DNA from: Telluria beijingensis
GTDB lineage: Bacteria > Pseudomonadota > Gammaproteobacteria > Burkholderiales > Burkholderiaceae_D
Direction of reading: 5' to 3'
Length of the DNA: 54,426 bases
Assembly: GCF_030770395.1 (NCBI RefSeq)
Contig: NZ_CP132480.1
Coordinates: forward strand, 5,570,519-5,624,944
Shown here: piece by piece, positions 1 to 8,138 of the stretch
Numbering within the stretch: position 1 is the first letter of the stretch
How the letters are laid out: each line of letters starts with the position of its first letter
Made by a program: the position numbers and the translations under genes
Notes under the pieces: generated by a model
Told to the model about the DNA's origin: nothing
Seen by the model: the letters and a program-made list of their open reading frames with translations, nothing else
The model's database searches: none

Positions 1-1
1 G

Positions 2-301
2 GCGCTGCTGGTCACCGACGCCAACGCCGCCTATCCCGCCTTTGCCCGGATGCATGGCATTGCGCACCAGGCCCTCAATGCCAGCGCCGGCGAGCGGGTG
101 CGCACGAGCAGCACAGGCGCCATCCATATCCAGAACGTCAACGCCTATCACCGGCGCTTCAAGGAATGGCTGGCGCGCTTCCATGGCGTGGCCTCGCGCT
201 GGCTATGCAATTACCTTGGCTGGCGTTGGGCGCTCGATGGTGGGCGAGTCACTTCTGTAGAGCAATTGCTGCGCATCGCATTCGGGGTCATCAACAGCTA
301 A
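2..301 (+). CDS. IS1595-family transposase, C-terminal part (cut by window edge)
   Basis: The frame is open from the first bases to a TAA at 299-301, so only the last 99 codons are visible. The residues around NVNAYHRRFKEWLARFHGVA and the following NYLGWRWAL are the typical C-terminal signature of IS1595 (ISXO2-like) DDE transposases, which cut and paste their own element. The stretch 292-314 just past the end reads, on the opposite strand, as a GG-starting sequence with CTGTCACAG, and may be the right terminal inverted repeat; this cannot be confirmed without the left end. The element abuts the terminator of the next gene. Whether the full element is intact lies outside the window. Confidence 0.8.
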   Translation, partial: ALLVTDANAAYPAFARMHGIAHQALNASAGERVRTSSTGAIHIQNVNAYHRRFKEWLARFHGVASRWLCNYLGWRWALDGGRVTSVEQLLRIAFGVINS

Positions 302-318
302 CTGTGACAGCGCCAATG

Positions 319-343
319 AAAAACGGGACCGCTTGGGTCCCGT
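319..343 (-). terminator. Rho-independent terminator of the arsR-OYE operon
   Basis: ACGGGACC (323-330) and GGTCCCGT (336-343) form a perfect 8-bp stem with a 5-base loop. On the minus strand the stem is followed by five T residues (complement of 319-323). It lies about 60 bases past the stop of the reductase gene. Confidence 0.85.
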
Positions 344-403
344 CGAGAAACGCGCCGCGCTTCGCCGGCGATACGGCAGCGAAGCGGCGGCAGAAGCGTG
401 AAA

Positions 404-1468
404 TCAGGCGGCGGCGTCCAGGGTCGGATAATCGGTATAGCCGACCGAATCCGGATGGTAGAAGGTATCCGTATCCGGCTCGTTGAGCGGCGCTTTCAGG
501 CGCAGTCGCTGCGGCAGGTCGGGATTCGCGATGAACAGCTGGCCCCAGGAGACCGCGTCGGCGGTGCCGCTGGCGACCAGTTCCTCGGCCTTCTCGCGGG
601 TGAGCTGCTGGTTGGCGATCCAGACGCCGCCGAACTCCTTCTTGATCATCGGGCCCAGCACGTCCGGACCCTGGCCTTCGCGGGTGAAGATGAAGGCGAT
701 CTTGCGCTTGCCCAGTTCGCGCGCGACGTAGCCGAAGGTCTCGACCGGATTCGAATCGCCCATATCGTGCGAATCGCGCGCCGGCGCCAGGTGCATGCCG
801 ACGCGATCGGCGCCCCAGACCTCGATGCATGCGTCGGTTACTTCCAACATCAGGCGTGCGCGGTTCTCGATCGGGCCGCCGTAGGCGTCGAGGCGCTTGT
901 TGGTCGAGTCTTGCAGGAACTGGTCGAGCAGGTAGCCGTTGGCGCCATGGATCTCGACGCCGTCGAAGCCGGCCTTCTTCGCGTTCTCGGCGCCCTTGCG
1001 GTAGGCGGCCACGATGCCGGGGATTTCCTCGAGATCGAGCGCGCGCGGGGTGACGAACGGGCGCTTCGGACGCAGCAGACTCACATGGCCGTCCGGCTGG
1101 ATCGCCGACGGCGCGACCGGCAACTGGCCGTCAAGGAAGGATGGGTCCGAGATGCGGCCCACGTGCCACAGTTGCAGGAAGATGCGGCCGCCGGCCTTGT
1201 GCACGGCGTCGGTGACGATCTTCCAGCCTTCGACCTGCTCGTCGGACCAGATGCCCGGCGTATCGGCATAGCCCACGCCCATCGGGGTTACCGACGTCGC
1301 TTCGGACAGGATCAGGCCGGCCGAGGCGCGTTGTACATAGTATTCGGCCATCAGCGCGTTCGGTACGCGCGCGCCGCCGGTGGCGCGCGAGCGGGTGAGC
1401 GGCGCCATGACGATGCGGTTCGGCCATTCGAGGGCGCCGACCTTGATCGGATCAAACATGGTAGTCAT
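404..1468 (-). CDS. Old Yellow Enzyme family alkene reductase (NemA-like)
   Basis: Predicted 354-residue FMN-dependent, NAD(P)H-using reductase of activated alkenes, maleimides, quinones or nitro compounds, acting in the cytoplasm. It is a single TIM-barrel of normal family length. It starts with the conserved FDPIKVGALEWPNRIVMAPL block. Visible active-site residues include QLWH (Q99, H102) and HGANGY (H174, N177, Y179), the His/Asn pair that binds the substrate carbonyl and the Tyr proton donor. It begins 9 bases after the stop of an ArsR regulator on the same strand and ends at a clear terminator, so the two form an operon. The exact substrate is unknown; the symbol nemA is not assigned because several OYE paralogues are usual in this group. 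Confidence 0.93.
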   Translation of the reverse strand: MTTMFDPIKVGALEWPNRIVMAPLTRSRATGGARVPNALMAEYYVQRASAGLILSEATSVTPMGVGYADTPGIWSDEQVEGWKIVTDAVHKAGGRIFLQLWHVGRISDPSFLDGQLPVAPSAIQPDGHVSLLRPKRPFVTPRALDLEEIPGIVAAYRKGAENAKKAGFDGVEIHGANGYLLDQFLQDSTNKRLDAYGGPIENRARLMLEVTDACIEVWGADRVGMHLAPARDSHDMGDSNPVETFGYVARELGKRKIAFIFTREGQGPDVLGPMIKKEFGGVWIANQQLTREKAEELVASGTADAVSWGQLFIANPDLPQRLRLKAPLNEPDTDTFYHPDSVGYTDYPTLDAAA

Positions 1469-1477
1469 CGGGTATTC

Positions 1478-1774
1478 CTAAAGTCCGTCGTTCAGTTGTG
1501 CGAGGAAAGCCTGGATGGCTTCCTCGTTCCGTTGAAAGAAGATCCATTGACCGACGCGGCGGGTGGTCACGAGGCCGGCGCGCTGGAGGGTGGCCAGGTG
1601 CGCCGACACCGTCGATTGCGACAGGCCGCTGCGCTGGTCGATCAGCTTGCAGCACACGCCCATCTCGAGCGGGTGCTCCTGCTCGGCGAAGTGCTGCTGC
1701 GGGTCTTTCAGCCACTGCAGGATCTGGCGCCGCACCGGGTTGGCCAGGGCCTTGTGGATCGCGTCGATGTCCAT
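1478..1774 (-). CDS. ArsR-family winged-helix repressor with a Cys-Cys pair
   Basis: The 98-residue protein has the compact ArsR/SmtB fold: ALANPVRRQILQWL at the N-terminus, a recognition helix around residues 52-69 (SQSTVSAHLATLQRAGLV), and a beta-wing RRVGQWIFFQR. Adjacent cysteines C41-C42 lie just before the DNA-binding helices and are candidates for metal or thiol/electrophile sensing; the classic CXC metal box is absent. An AAGGAAG ribosome site precedes the ATG. It is the first gene of the operon with the OYE reductase, and a perfect palindrome lies about 30 bases upstream, so self-regulation plus control of the reductase is the likely role. Confidence 0.9.
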   Translation of the reverse strand: MDIDAIHKALANPVRRQILQWLKDPQQHFAEQEHPLEMGVCCKLIDQRSGLSQSTVSAHLATLQRAGLVTTRRVGQWIFFQRNEEAIQAFLAQLNDGL

Positions 1775-1803
1775 GGTTCTTCCTTGTATCGGGTTCTTTC
1801 GAT

Positions 1804-1831
1804 CCGAATATCGTCATCTTACGATATTCGG
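1804..1831. promoter_or_regulatory. Palindromic operator upstream of arsR
   Basis: CCGAATATCGT (1804-1814) and ACGATATTCGG (1821-1831) are perfect 11-base inverted arms separated by CATCTT. The site sits 30 bases before the arsR start, where the promoter of the arsR-OYE operon must be, and has the size of a dimeric winged-helix repressor site. Binding by the neighbouring ArsR protein is inference. Confidence 0.8.
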
Positions 1832-1914
1832 GAAAAGTCTGCTGAACGTGGCCTGAATTGTCCCAAACGCCTGATGGGGCGGACGGTTTTGCCATCCACC
1901 CAACATGGCGCGTG

Positions 1915-2889
1915 TCAGCTATTCTCGCGGCCGAAACTCGCATTCGGCCGGGTCAGGTAATACCACTCGGTGTTGGCGGCGGCATTCGCGGCCGGGAACA
2001 GGATGCGCCCGCCGAATTCGGCCAGCACCGGCGTGCCGTCGGCGCGGTGGCCGAGCAACTCGCCTTCGCTCACTGGGTCGAAGCTCTTCCACGGGCGCAC
2101 GAAGGCGTCGTCCGCATGCAGCTTGTCGTGCACCACGACCATCGACAGCGCGTCCATCTCCTCGAAGGCGGCCGGCTCCGGATCGGCAGCCGCGATCAAG
2201 CCCAGGTGGGCCAGCGTGTTCATGATGGCGCGGTAGGCGACGTCCGGTGCGGCCGGGTCGTCGTGCTGGCCGCATTCGAGCGTCAGCGCATAGCCGCCAG
2301 TGCTGCGCATGTATTCGGTGGTGCCGACGCCGTAGCGCAGCACGGTTTCCAGTTCGTCGGCGCTGCGGCTGCGGCGCAGCACGCCGTCGCCATAGGTGGC
2401 GAGCCAGCCGTCGACGAAGCGGCGCACGCCCAGGCGGCGCGCCCAGGCGCGCTCCTTCGCCGCATGACGGAATGGCTGCAGGGTGCCGTCGTTGTCGAGC
2501 GGTCCGACCATCACGAACGGCTCGCCGGTGGCGGCGAACGAGTGCAGGTCGAGCAGAACGTCGTGCTGGCCGAGCAGGGGGCACAGCCAGTTGGCCACCT
2601 GGTCTTCGAAGTCCAGCGGCGTCTCTTTCGGGAACAGGTCGCGGTTCAGGTTGCGGTCGCCGTTGCGCGTGTTCTGGGCATAGGCCAGCGGGTTGACGAT
2701 CGGGACGAAGGTGACGCTGCCGGCCGCGATGTGGAGAACGCCGCTGTCGATTTCCTCCATCACCCGTTTGATCGCCTTGGTGCCGCACACTTCGTTGCCG
2801 TGGGTCGCGCCCATGATGATGACGCGCGGGCCGGCCAGCAGGCCGGTGTAGTTGATGGATTTGAACTGATACGTGCGGGCGGTAGTCAT
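1915..2889 (-). CDS. Succinylglutamate desuccinylase/aspartoacylase-family zinc hydrolase
   Basis: This 324-residue M14-like enzyme would hydrolyse an N-acyl amino acid or related amide in the cytoplasm. The zinc site is visible as HGNE (H30, E33) and H116 in DLHSF, with an RN pair in NGDRNLNRD that binds the substrate carboxylate and an ECGQHD segment toward the catalytic region. The length and the C-terminal beta domain fit the AstE/AspA family. No arginine-degradation (ast) genes are adjacent, so the substrate cannot be assigned. It is transcribed away from the secreted-protein pair that starts at 3012. Confidence 0.85.
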   Translation of the reverse strand: MTTARTYQFKSINYTGLLAGPRVIIMGATHGNEVCGTKAIKRVMEEIDSGVLHIAAGSVTFVPIVNPLAYAQNTRNGDRNLNRDLFPKETPLDFEDQVANWLCPLLGQHDVLLDLHSFAATGEPFVMVGPLDNDGTLQPFRHAAKERAWARRLGVRRFVDGWLATYGDGVLRRSRSADELETVLRYGVGTTEYMRSTGGYALTLECGQHDDPAAPDVAYRAIMNTLAHLGLIAAADPEPAAFEEMDALSMVVVHDKLHADDAFVRPWKSFDPVSEGELLGHRADGTPVLAEFGGRILFPAANAAANTEWYYLTRPNASFGRENS

Positions 2890-3011
2890 GGGTGAGATAG
2901 GCCTGAGAAAAAGGGTGCCGATATTCTATCGGTAAACGCGTGCGCCGACTTGGTTATACTTGGCGTGGCAGGGGCGAGACCGGTTTCGCCACCCGATTCG
3001 AATGGAGCGAC

Positions 3012-3674
3012 ATGAAGCGACACAAGACCACGACCCGGTTGACCTTGCTGCCAACCTTGCTGCTGATTGCCGGCGTGGCCCAGCCGGTCCACGCCTGCCG
3101 TGTCCCGCCGCAACCGCAGCTCAGCGCCCAGGAGCAGGTCGCGCGCGCGACCGACGTCGCGCTGGTCAGGGTGGTGCGGGCGCTTCCGCGGCCAACACCT
3201 GCGCCGCGCCGCCCGAGCGATACACCGGCATGGGTGGCGGCTCACCAGGGCTGGAATCCGGCGCTACCGGACAGCGCGCTGGCGAATGTCGGCGACGCGC
3301 ACTACCTGGCCAGCTACCCGGTCGAGTACACCTTCGAGGTCGAGAAGCGCTGGCGCGGCGCCGAGCGCAATACCTTCACGCTCACCGGCACCTCGCCGCC
3401 GGCCACTTACTTCGACCCAGGGCCGGAAGCCAACCAGGGCCGCGAGGAATTCTGGGAGCCGGGCGGCGGTCGATTCGGCCGGCAGTTCACTTGCCGGGTC
3501 GACCCCTGGTTCATCGTCGGCGAACGCTATGTGGTGTTCGTCGGGGAGCCGGTCATCGCGCGCAGCTATGAGCACGTGGCGACCATCGAGGGCCGGGCAA
3601 ATCCCGGCGACAAGTGGCTGCGTTATATCGAGGCCGCGCTCGGCGCCCCCACGCAGGCAGGCAAGCGAGAATGA
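3012..3674 (+). CDS. Secreted protein of unknown function, first of a tandem paralogous pair
   Basis: I do not recognise a named family. Starting at the ATG preceded by GGAGCGA gives 220 residues with an N-terminal signal peptide (LTLLPTLLLIAGVAQPVHA) cleaved just before a cysteine. A second cysteine lies in FTCRVDPWF, suggesting one disulphide. The C-terminal half has YEHVATIEG and DKWLRYIEAAL, which recur almost unchanged in the next gene. The spacing of hydrophobic strands suggests a beta-rich periplasmic or surface domain. The stop overlaps a possible ATG of the downstream gene, so the two are probably co-transcribed. A lipoprotein is possible, but VHAC is a poor lipobox. Confidence 0.75.
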   Translation: MKRHKTTTRLTLLPTLLLIAGVAQPVHACRVPPQPQLSAQEQVARATDVALVRVVRALPRPTPAPRRPSDTPAWVAAHQGWNPALPDSALANVGDAHYLASYPVEYTFEVEKRWRGAERNTFTLTGTSPPATYFDPGPEANQGREEFWEPGGGRFGRQFTCRVDPWFIVGERYVVFVGEPVIARSYEHVATIEGRANPGDKWLRYIEAALGAPTQAGKRE

Positions 3675-3718
3675 ACCAGAAGAAGCAATGTATGAACCCA
3701 CCATCAAGGAGCCGCGGC

Positions 3719-4261
3719 ATGTTCCGGCATGTTTTCGCAAGCAGGTCGCTGCGCGGCGCCAGCCTCGCACTTCTCATGATCGCGCTTGGCACCGGCGGCG
3801 CCGAGGCTTGCCGCCGGGCGCCCGAGGTACAGCTCATGAGCCCTGAAAAACAGCTCGCCTTCGCACGCAGCGTTGCCGTCGCCAGGGTGATCAGCGCGCA
3901 TCCGATCGGTGACGACATCTTCGAGTATCGCTTCATCGTGCTCAAGCGGCTGGCGGGACCGGATACGCAGTCGTTCACGGTGCAAGGGCTCGCGCCGGAC
4001 TCGCGCTTCGCGTCGGACCAGGGCGAGCACGCCGACCATGACGGTCCTCGGTTCTGGGCGCGCGGCGGCGGACGCGTGATGAACGATCCATCGTGCACGC
4101 TGCGGCCGTGGTTCACGCTGGGCGAGAGCTACCTGGTCATTCTCGACCAGCCTTACACCAGGCGCAGTTTCGAGCATATCGCCACGGTCGACGGCCAGTT
4201 CGATGCCAAGGACAAGTGGCTGAACTATGTCGAGGCGCGGCTCAGCCCTGGGCCTCGATGA
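3719..4261 (+). CDS. Secreted protein of unknown function, second of the tandem pair
   Basis: This 180-residue protein is a shorter relative of the preceding gene. It has a signal peptide ending in GGAEA, a mature N-terminus beginning with cysteine, a second cysteine in PSCTLRPWF, and the shared tail FEHIATVDG plus DKWLNYVEARL. The chosen ATG has a strong AAGGAG site eight bases upstream. An earlier in-frame ATG at 3671 overlaps the stop of the first gene but lacks such a site. The 20 last bases overlap the 3' end of the opposite-strand gene at 4242. Function unknown. Confidence 0.75.
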   Translation: MFRHVFASRSLRGASLALLMIALGTGGAEACRRAPEVQLMSPEKQLAFARSVAVARVISAHPIGDDIFEYRFIVLKRLAGPDTQSFTVQGLAPDSRFASDQGEHADHDGPRFWARGGGRVMNDPSCTLRPWFTLGESYLVILDQPYTRRSFEHIATVDGQFDAKDKWLNYVEARLSPGPR

Positions 4262-4712
4262 CCCCAAACCCCGCCGGCGCATCGCCCAGATAGGCCAGCA
4301 CCGCATGCGCCTGGATGTTCGCGTCATACTGCGCATTGGCCGCGATCGCCGCGCGCAGTCCCGGCACGATGTCCGGCGTATGCGGCTGGCGATAGGCCTT
4401 GATCAACAGGTGCACCAGGTCGGCCGGCGCGTCGGCGCGGCGCAGGCGCGACTCGATGATGGACAGCAGCGCGCGCTGCATGCGCGGCGTCGGGTTGCGG
4501 ACCTCGCCGAACACATAGGGCGTGTTGGCGATCGCGGCGCAGACGATGCCCTCCATCCGGTCGGCCTTGTAGTCGGATGGGATGTCGAAATACGCCTTGT
4601 TCCAGCGGGTGTGGGGATAGGCATGGCCGGGCGGGAAGCGGTCGGCGTTTTCCAGGCCCATCGCCCGGCTTGCACGCGACCACAGGTCGCCGAGGGTGTC
4701 CAGCAGTGCCAT
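4242..4712 (-). CDS. Conserved-looking protein of unknown function
   Basis: The frame encodes about 156 residues from the ATG at 4712 (MALLDTLGDLW); a longer version from an upstream codon is possible, and neither start has a clear ribosome site. The protein is soluble with no signal peptide. It has several helical stretches (MQRALLSIIESRLRRA, LVHLLIKAYR) and no motif I can name. It overlaps the end of the paralogous pair tail to tail. Codon use and GC skew at third positions look like those of its neighbours, which supports real coding. Confidence 0.55.
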   Translation of the reverse strand: MALLDTLGDLWSRASRAMGLENADRFPPGHAYPHTRWNKAYFDIPSDYKADRMEGIVCAAIANTPYVFGEVRNPTPRMQRALLSIIESRLRRADAPADLVHLLIKAYRQPHTPDIVPGLRAAIAANAQYDANIQAHAVLAYLGDAPAGFGVIEAQG

Positions 4713-4857
4713 TACGGAAGGTATTGCGCTTGTGTCATCCCACGAGTGTAGCGCATGCCCGCAACCGGCGCATAGCCCATCGAAGGCCAGGATCGCGTGC
4801 GTGGCCCTGCGCGCGCCGCCCATGGAGAAATGGCAAGGCTTTCCACCTGTTAATACG

Positions 4858-4863
4858 TATAAT
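4858..4863 (+). promoter_or_regulatory. Candidate -10 box for the PPC/DUF4214 gene
   Basis: A perfect TATAAT sits 29 bases before the GTG start in an AT-rich pocket of an otherwise GC-rich region. No good -35 hexamer is seen 16-18 bases upstream. Confidence 0.45.
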
Positions 4864-4892
4864 TGTCATTTTGACAGACTAGGGAGTATGCG

Positions 4893-6503
4893 GTGGCGGA
4901 CGATTACGCGGGCGACTGGACGACGACGGGCATGCTGCCAATAGGTGGGACTGTGAGCGGTACCCTGGAAACGGCCGGCGACCGGGACTGGTTCGCGCTG
5001 GACCTCAGGAAGTACCACGGCTATCTGTTCACCCCGCTGATGGCGAATGGACAGGTACCCACGCTGACTATCTGGAACGGGGATACGGGCAAGGTCGTGT
5101 ACACCACTGAACCCGGCGGGCTGTACAACAACACCCTGCGCAACCCCTTCGTCCCTGCCGTGAACGCGAACTACTACGCGGAGATCAGCGGCGATCACCT
5201 CGGCGCATACACGCTCGGCATGCGCGAAGCGCCGGACGATGCCGGCAACGACCCGGCGTCGGCGCGGCCCCTGGCCGTCGGCGCGCCGGCGGCGGGGCGC
5301 TTCGACTACGCATTCGACAAGGACCAGTTCCGCATCGCCGCCGTGGCCGGCATGACCTACACCGTCACGATCACGGCCGACAGGGGCAGCGTGGGCACGA
5401 CGTCCTTTTTCGGACTGACCCTCGAAGAGAACGGCGTTTTTTCCGGCTACCAGGCATCCTCGTCCCTGATCTGGGGCTTCACCGCCGCGCGCACCGGTGA
5501 CTACCTGATCACGGCCGACCTGGCGTCGCAGTTCCCGCTTCCCGGCGGCGGCGTGGATTACCAGGTGTCCGTGACCGCCAGGGATCTCGCGATCCCGCAG
5601 GTCGTCCGCGCCGCCGGAACCGTGGACGGCGCCATCGTCCTCACCATGGACGAAGCCGTGCGAATGGGCGACGGCGGCGTCATCAGATTACGCCCTCAGT
5701 CCGGCCCGGACCTGGACAGCTGGCGTCCGGGAGACCCGCGTGTCCATATCTCCGGAAACACGGTGACGCTGACGCTCGACCGGACCGGGGTGCTCGAGCC
5801 CGGCAAATACGACCTGGAGATCGAGGGCGACGCGTTGACCGATGCGAGCGGCAACAAGGGCGCGGGTATCTATAACGGGATGGTCGACGTGCGCGGCACG
5901 GCGCAGGGCGGCCTCGCGCTGATTAGCCAGGACATGTTCGGGCATGTGCGCGGCCCGGCTGGCGCCGAGGACGCGCTCGTGCTCTCGGGCACCCGGGAGA
6001 TGTACACGATCGTCCGCGATGGCGAGCACTTCAAGGTGAGCTGGAACGAAATCGCCAGCAATACCGTGTCGGGCATCGAACGCATCATGTTCACGCACAG
6101 CGACGAGGTGATCGCATTGTCGCTGGACGGCAAGCTGGGGCAAGCCTTCCGGCTATACACGGCAGCCTTCGACCGGGCGCCGGACGAGACCGGGCTGGGT
6201 TTCTGGCTGAACGTGGCCCAGCGCGGCGTGAGCCTGCCGGAGATGGCGCGCGGCTTCATCGCCAGCAAGGAGTTCGCCGACCTGTATGGCGTCCAGCCCA
6301 CCGACGCCGCCTTCGTCGCCGCGCTCTACCAGAATGTGCTGCATCGGCCGGGCGAGGCCGATGGCGTGCGTTTCTGGAACGACGCCCTCGGCCGCGGCGT
6401 CGACCGCGGCGAAGTCCTGGCGGCCTTCAGCGAAAGCCGCGAAAACCAGGAGCAGGTCGTGGAGCTGATCGGAAACGGCATCGAGTACACGCCCTGGGGC
6501 TGA
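4893..6503 (+). CDS. PPC-like / Ig-like / DUF4214 multidomain protein, probably exported
   Basis: The 536-residue protein starts at a GTG with AGGGAG six bases upstream. Residues about 1-110 (VSGTLETAGDRDWFALDL) and 120-230 (GRFDYAFDKDQFRIAA) look like two copies of the bacterial pre-peptidase C-terminal type beta-domain. Residues about 235-330 resemble an Ig-like module with VILTMDEAVRM-type strands and a DALTDASGNKGAG loop. The C-terminal 120 residues contain two DUF4214 units, AFDRAPDETGLGFWLN and VLHRPGEADGVRFWND. No protease domain and no Sec signal peptide are visible. DUF4214 proteins are often surface-associated and frequently leave by type I secretion, so export without a cleaved signal is an inference. 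An ATG at 4888 is in a different frame and is not the start. Confidence 0.8.
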   Translation: MADDYAGDWTTTGMLPIGGTVSGTLETAGDRDWFALDLRKYHGYLFTPLMANGQVPTLTIWNGDTGKVVYTTEPGGLYNNTLRNPFVPAVNANYYAEISGDHLGAYTLGMREAPDDAGNDPASARPLAVGAPAAGRFDYAFDKDQFRIAAVAGMTYTVTITADRGSVGTTSFFGLTLEENGVFSGYQASSSLIWGFTAARTGDYLITADLASQFPLPGGGVDYQVSVTARDLAIPQVVRAAGTVDGAIVLTMDEAVRMGDGGVIRLRPQSGPDLDSWRPGDPRVHISGNTVTLTLDRTGVLEPGKYDLEIEGDALTDASGNKGAGIYNGMVDVRGTAQGGLALISQDMFGHVRGPAGAEDALVLSGTREMYTIVRDGEHFKVSWNEIASNTVSGIERIMFTHSDEVIALSLDGKLGQAFRLYTAAFDRAPDETGLGFWLNVAQRGVSLPEMARGFIASKEFADLYGVQPTDAAFVAALYQNVLHRPGEADGVRFWNDALGRGVDRGEVLAAFSESRENQEQVVELIGNGIEYTPWG

Positions 6504-6507
6504 CCGG

Positions 6508-7389
6508 TCAAGCGAAACGCCCGGCCCTGAAATCCTCCACCGCCTGCTGCAGCTCGGCCTGGGTGTTCATCACGAACGGGCCGTACTGCGCGATCGGCTC
6601 GCCCAGCGGACGCCCGGCCAGCACCAGCAGGCGGGTCGGGGCGATCGCCTTGATGCGCACGCCGTCGGCGCCAGGCGTGTTGTCGAGGATCGCCATGCGC
6701 GCCTGGCCGACACCCTTGCCCTCGATGACCGCTTCGCCGCGGAACACATAGACGAAGGCATTGTGCCCAGCCGGGATCGGCTGCTCGAAGGTCACCCCGG
6801 CCGGAATCTCCAGGTCCAGGTACAGCGGCTCGGTATGCGCGCGCTGCACGGCGCCATCGACGCCATGGGTGCTGCCGGCGATCACCTGCACCGTCACGCC
6901 GTCGTCCAGCGTGAAGCGCGGCACATCCTCGAGCGGGATGTCGCGATACCAGGGCGCGATCATCTTGTCACTGGCGGGCAGGTTGAGCCACAGCTGGAAG
7001 CCTTCCATCAGGCCTTCGTTCTGCTCCGGCATCTCGGAGTGGATCACGCCGCGCCCGGCCGTCATCCACTGCACGCCGCCGTCGGTGATCATCCCCTCGT
7101 TGCCGGCGCTGTCGCGGTGGCGCATGCGGCCGGCCAGCATATAGGTGATGGTCTCGAAGCCGCGGTGCGGATGCTCCGGGAAGCCGGCGATGTAGTCGCC
7201 CGGCTTGTCGCTGCCGAAGGCGTCGAGCATCAGGAACGGATCCAGGCGGCGCTGCAGGGGACCGGTCAGCACGCGGTTGATCTTCACGCCGGCGCCATCC
7301 ATCACGAACTGGCCGTTGATGATGCGCTCGACGCCGCGGGTCTTCTCGATCACGGCGGTGGCTATTGCGGTGGCAACTGCGTTGGTCAT
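6508..7389 (-). CDS. Pirin-family protein (bicupin)
   Basis: The 293-residue protein is a two-cupin pirin. The N-terminal cupin carries the metal ligands H73 and H75 in HPHRGFETITY and H117 and E119 in GRGVIHSEMPE. Bacterial pirins with this set often have quercetin dioxygenase activity or act as redox-dependent regulators. The start has AGGAGA upstream. The gene follows the azoreductase after 41 bases on the same strand, so both probably share the promoter in the azoR-lysR intergenic region and belong to a quinone or electrophile response. Confidence 0.92.
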   Translation of the reverse strand: MTNAVATAIATAVIEKTRGVERIINGQFVMDGAGVKINRVLTGPLQRRLDPFLMLDAFGSDKPGDYIAGFPEHPHRGFETITYMLAGRMRHRDSAGNEGMITDGGVQWMTAGRGVIHSEMPEQNEGLMEGFQLWLNLPASDKMIAPWYRDIPLEDVPRFTLDDGVTVQVIAGSTHGVDGAVQRAHTEPLYLDLEIPAGVTFEQPIPAGHNAFVYVFRGEAVIEGKGVGQARMAILDNTPGADGVRIKAIAPTRLLVLAGRPLGEPIAQYGPFVMNTQAELQQAVEDFRAGRFA

Positions 7390-7430
7390 GCTGTTCTCCT
7401 GTTAGGTGCGCCGCCTGGCGGGCGGCAAAT

Positions 7431-8027
7431 TCATGCCAGGGCTGCTTCGATCGCCGCGTTGGCCGCGGCCTGGCCCTTGCTCACGGCTTCCGGGCCCATG
7501 GCCATGCCCGACGAATAGATGAAGGTGTGGTCGTCCAGGCCGAGGAAGTTCAGCAGCGTGCGCATCTGCGGCACTTGCGGATCGGCGCTTTCCTCGTACA
7601 CGCCGCCGCGCGATGCGGCCACATACACCTTCTTGTTCTTCAGCAGGCCTTCCGGACCGGTCTCGGTGTAGCGGAAGGTCACGCCGGCGCGGGCGATCGC
7701 GTCGAACCAGCTCTTGAGCTGCACCGGCATCGCGAAGTTGTACATCGGGGCGCCGATCACGATCACGTCGGCCGCCTGGGCCTCAAGGATCAGGGCGTCG
7801 TCCAGGGCCACGCGGGCCGCCTGCTCGGCGCTGCGCTGCTCGACCGGGGTGAACAGGGCGCCGACGGCGGCGCCGTCCAGCAGCGGGTGCGGCTGGGCGC
7901 CGAAGTCGCGGCGCACGACGGTCGCGCCGGCGTTGGCCGCGGTCAGCTTGTCGACGATCTGCTGGGTGACGCGGGTCGATTCCGATGCTTCGCCGCGAAC
8001 GCTGGTGGTGATGTGCAGGATGTTCAT
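7431..8027 (-). CDS. azoR: FMN-dependent NADH-azoreductase
   Basis: The 198-residue flavodoxin-like enzyme reduces azo compounds and quinones with NADH through bound FMN. The N-terminal [15 protein letters not shown] phosphate loop, the [19 protein letters not shown] block and the SRGGVY loop are diagnostic of AzoR, and the length matches the E. coli enzyme. The ATG is preceded by an AAAGAGG site. A LysR gene is transcribed divergently from the 111-base spacer, and a pirin gene follows. Confidence 0.93.
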   Translation of the reverse strand: MNILHITTSVRGEASESTRVTQQIVDKLTAANAGATVVRRDFGAQPHPLLDGAAVGALFTPVEQRSAEQAARVALDDALILEAQAADVIVIGAPMYNFAMPVQLKSWFDAIARAGVTFRYTETGPEGLLKNKKVYVAASRGGVYEESADPQVPQMRTLLNFLGLDDHTFIYSSGMAMGPEAVSKGQAAANAAIEAALA

Positions 8028-8138
8028 GTTGGTTGCCTCTTTCGTTTTGGGGAGTGTCGATGGAATGAACTTTAGCAATTCCAAAATCGATCCGGAAGGC
8101 AGTAAAATGGATAACATTATTCTGCTGGTGAGACAATC

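Noticed and set aside
4888..4944. ATG at 4888 as the start of the DUF4214 protein
   Set aside because: It is in another frame that soon ends; the GTG at 4893 has the right frame and ribosome-site spacing.
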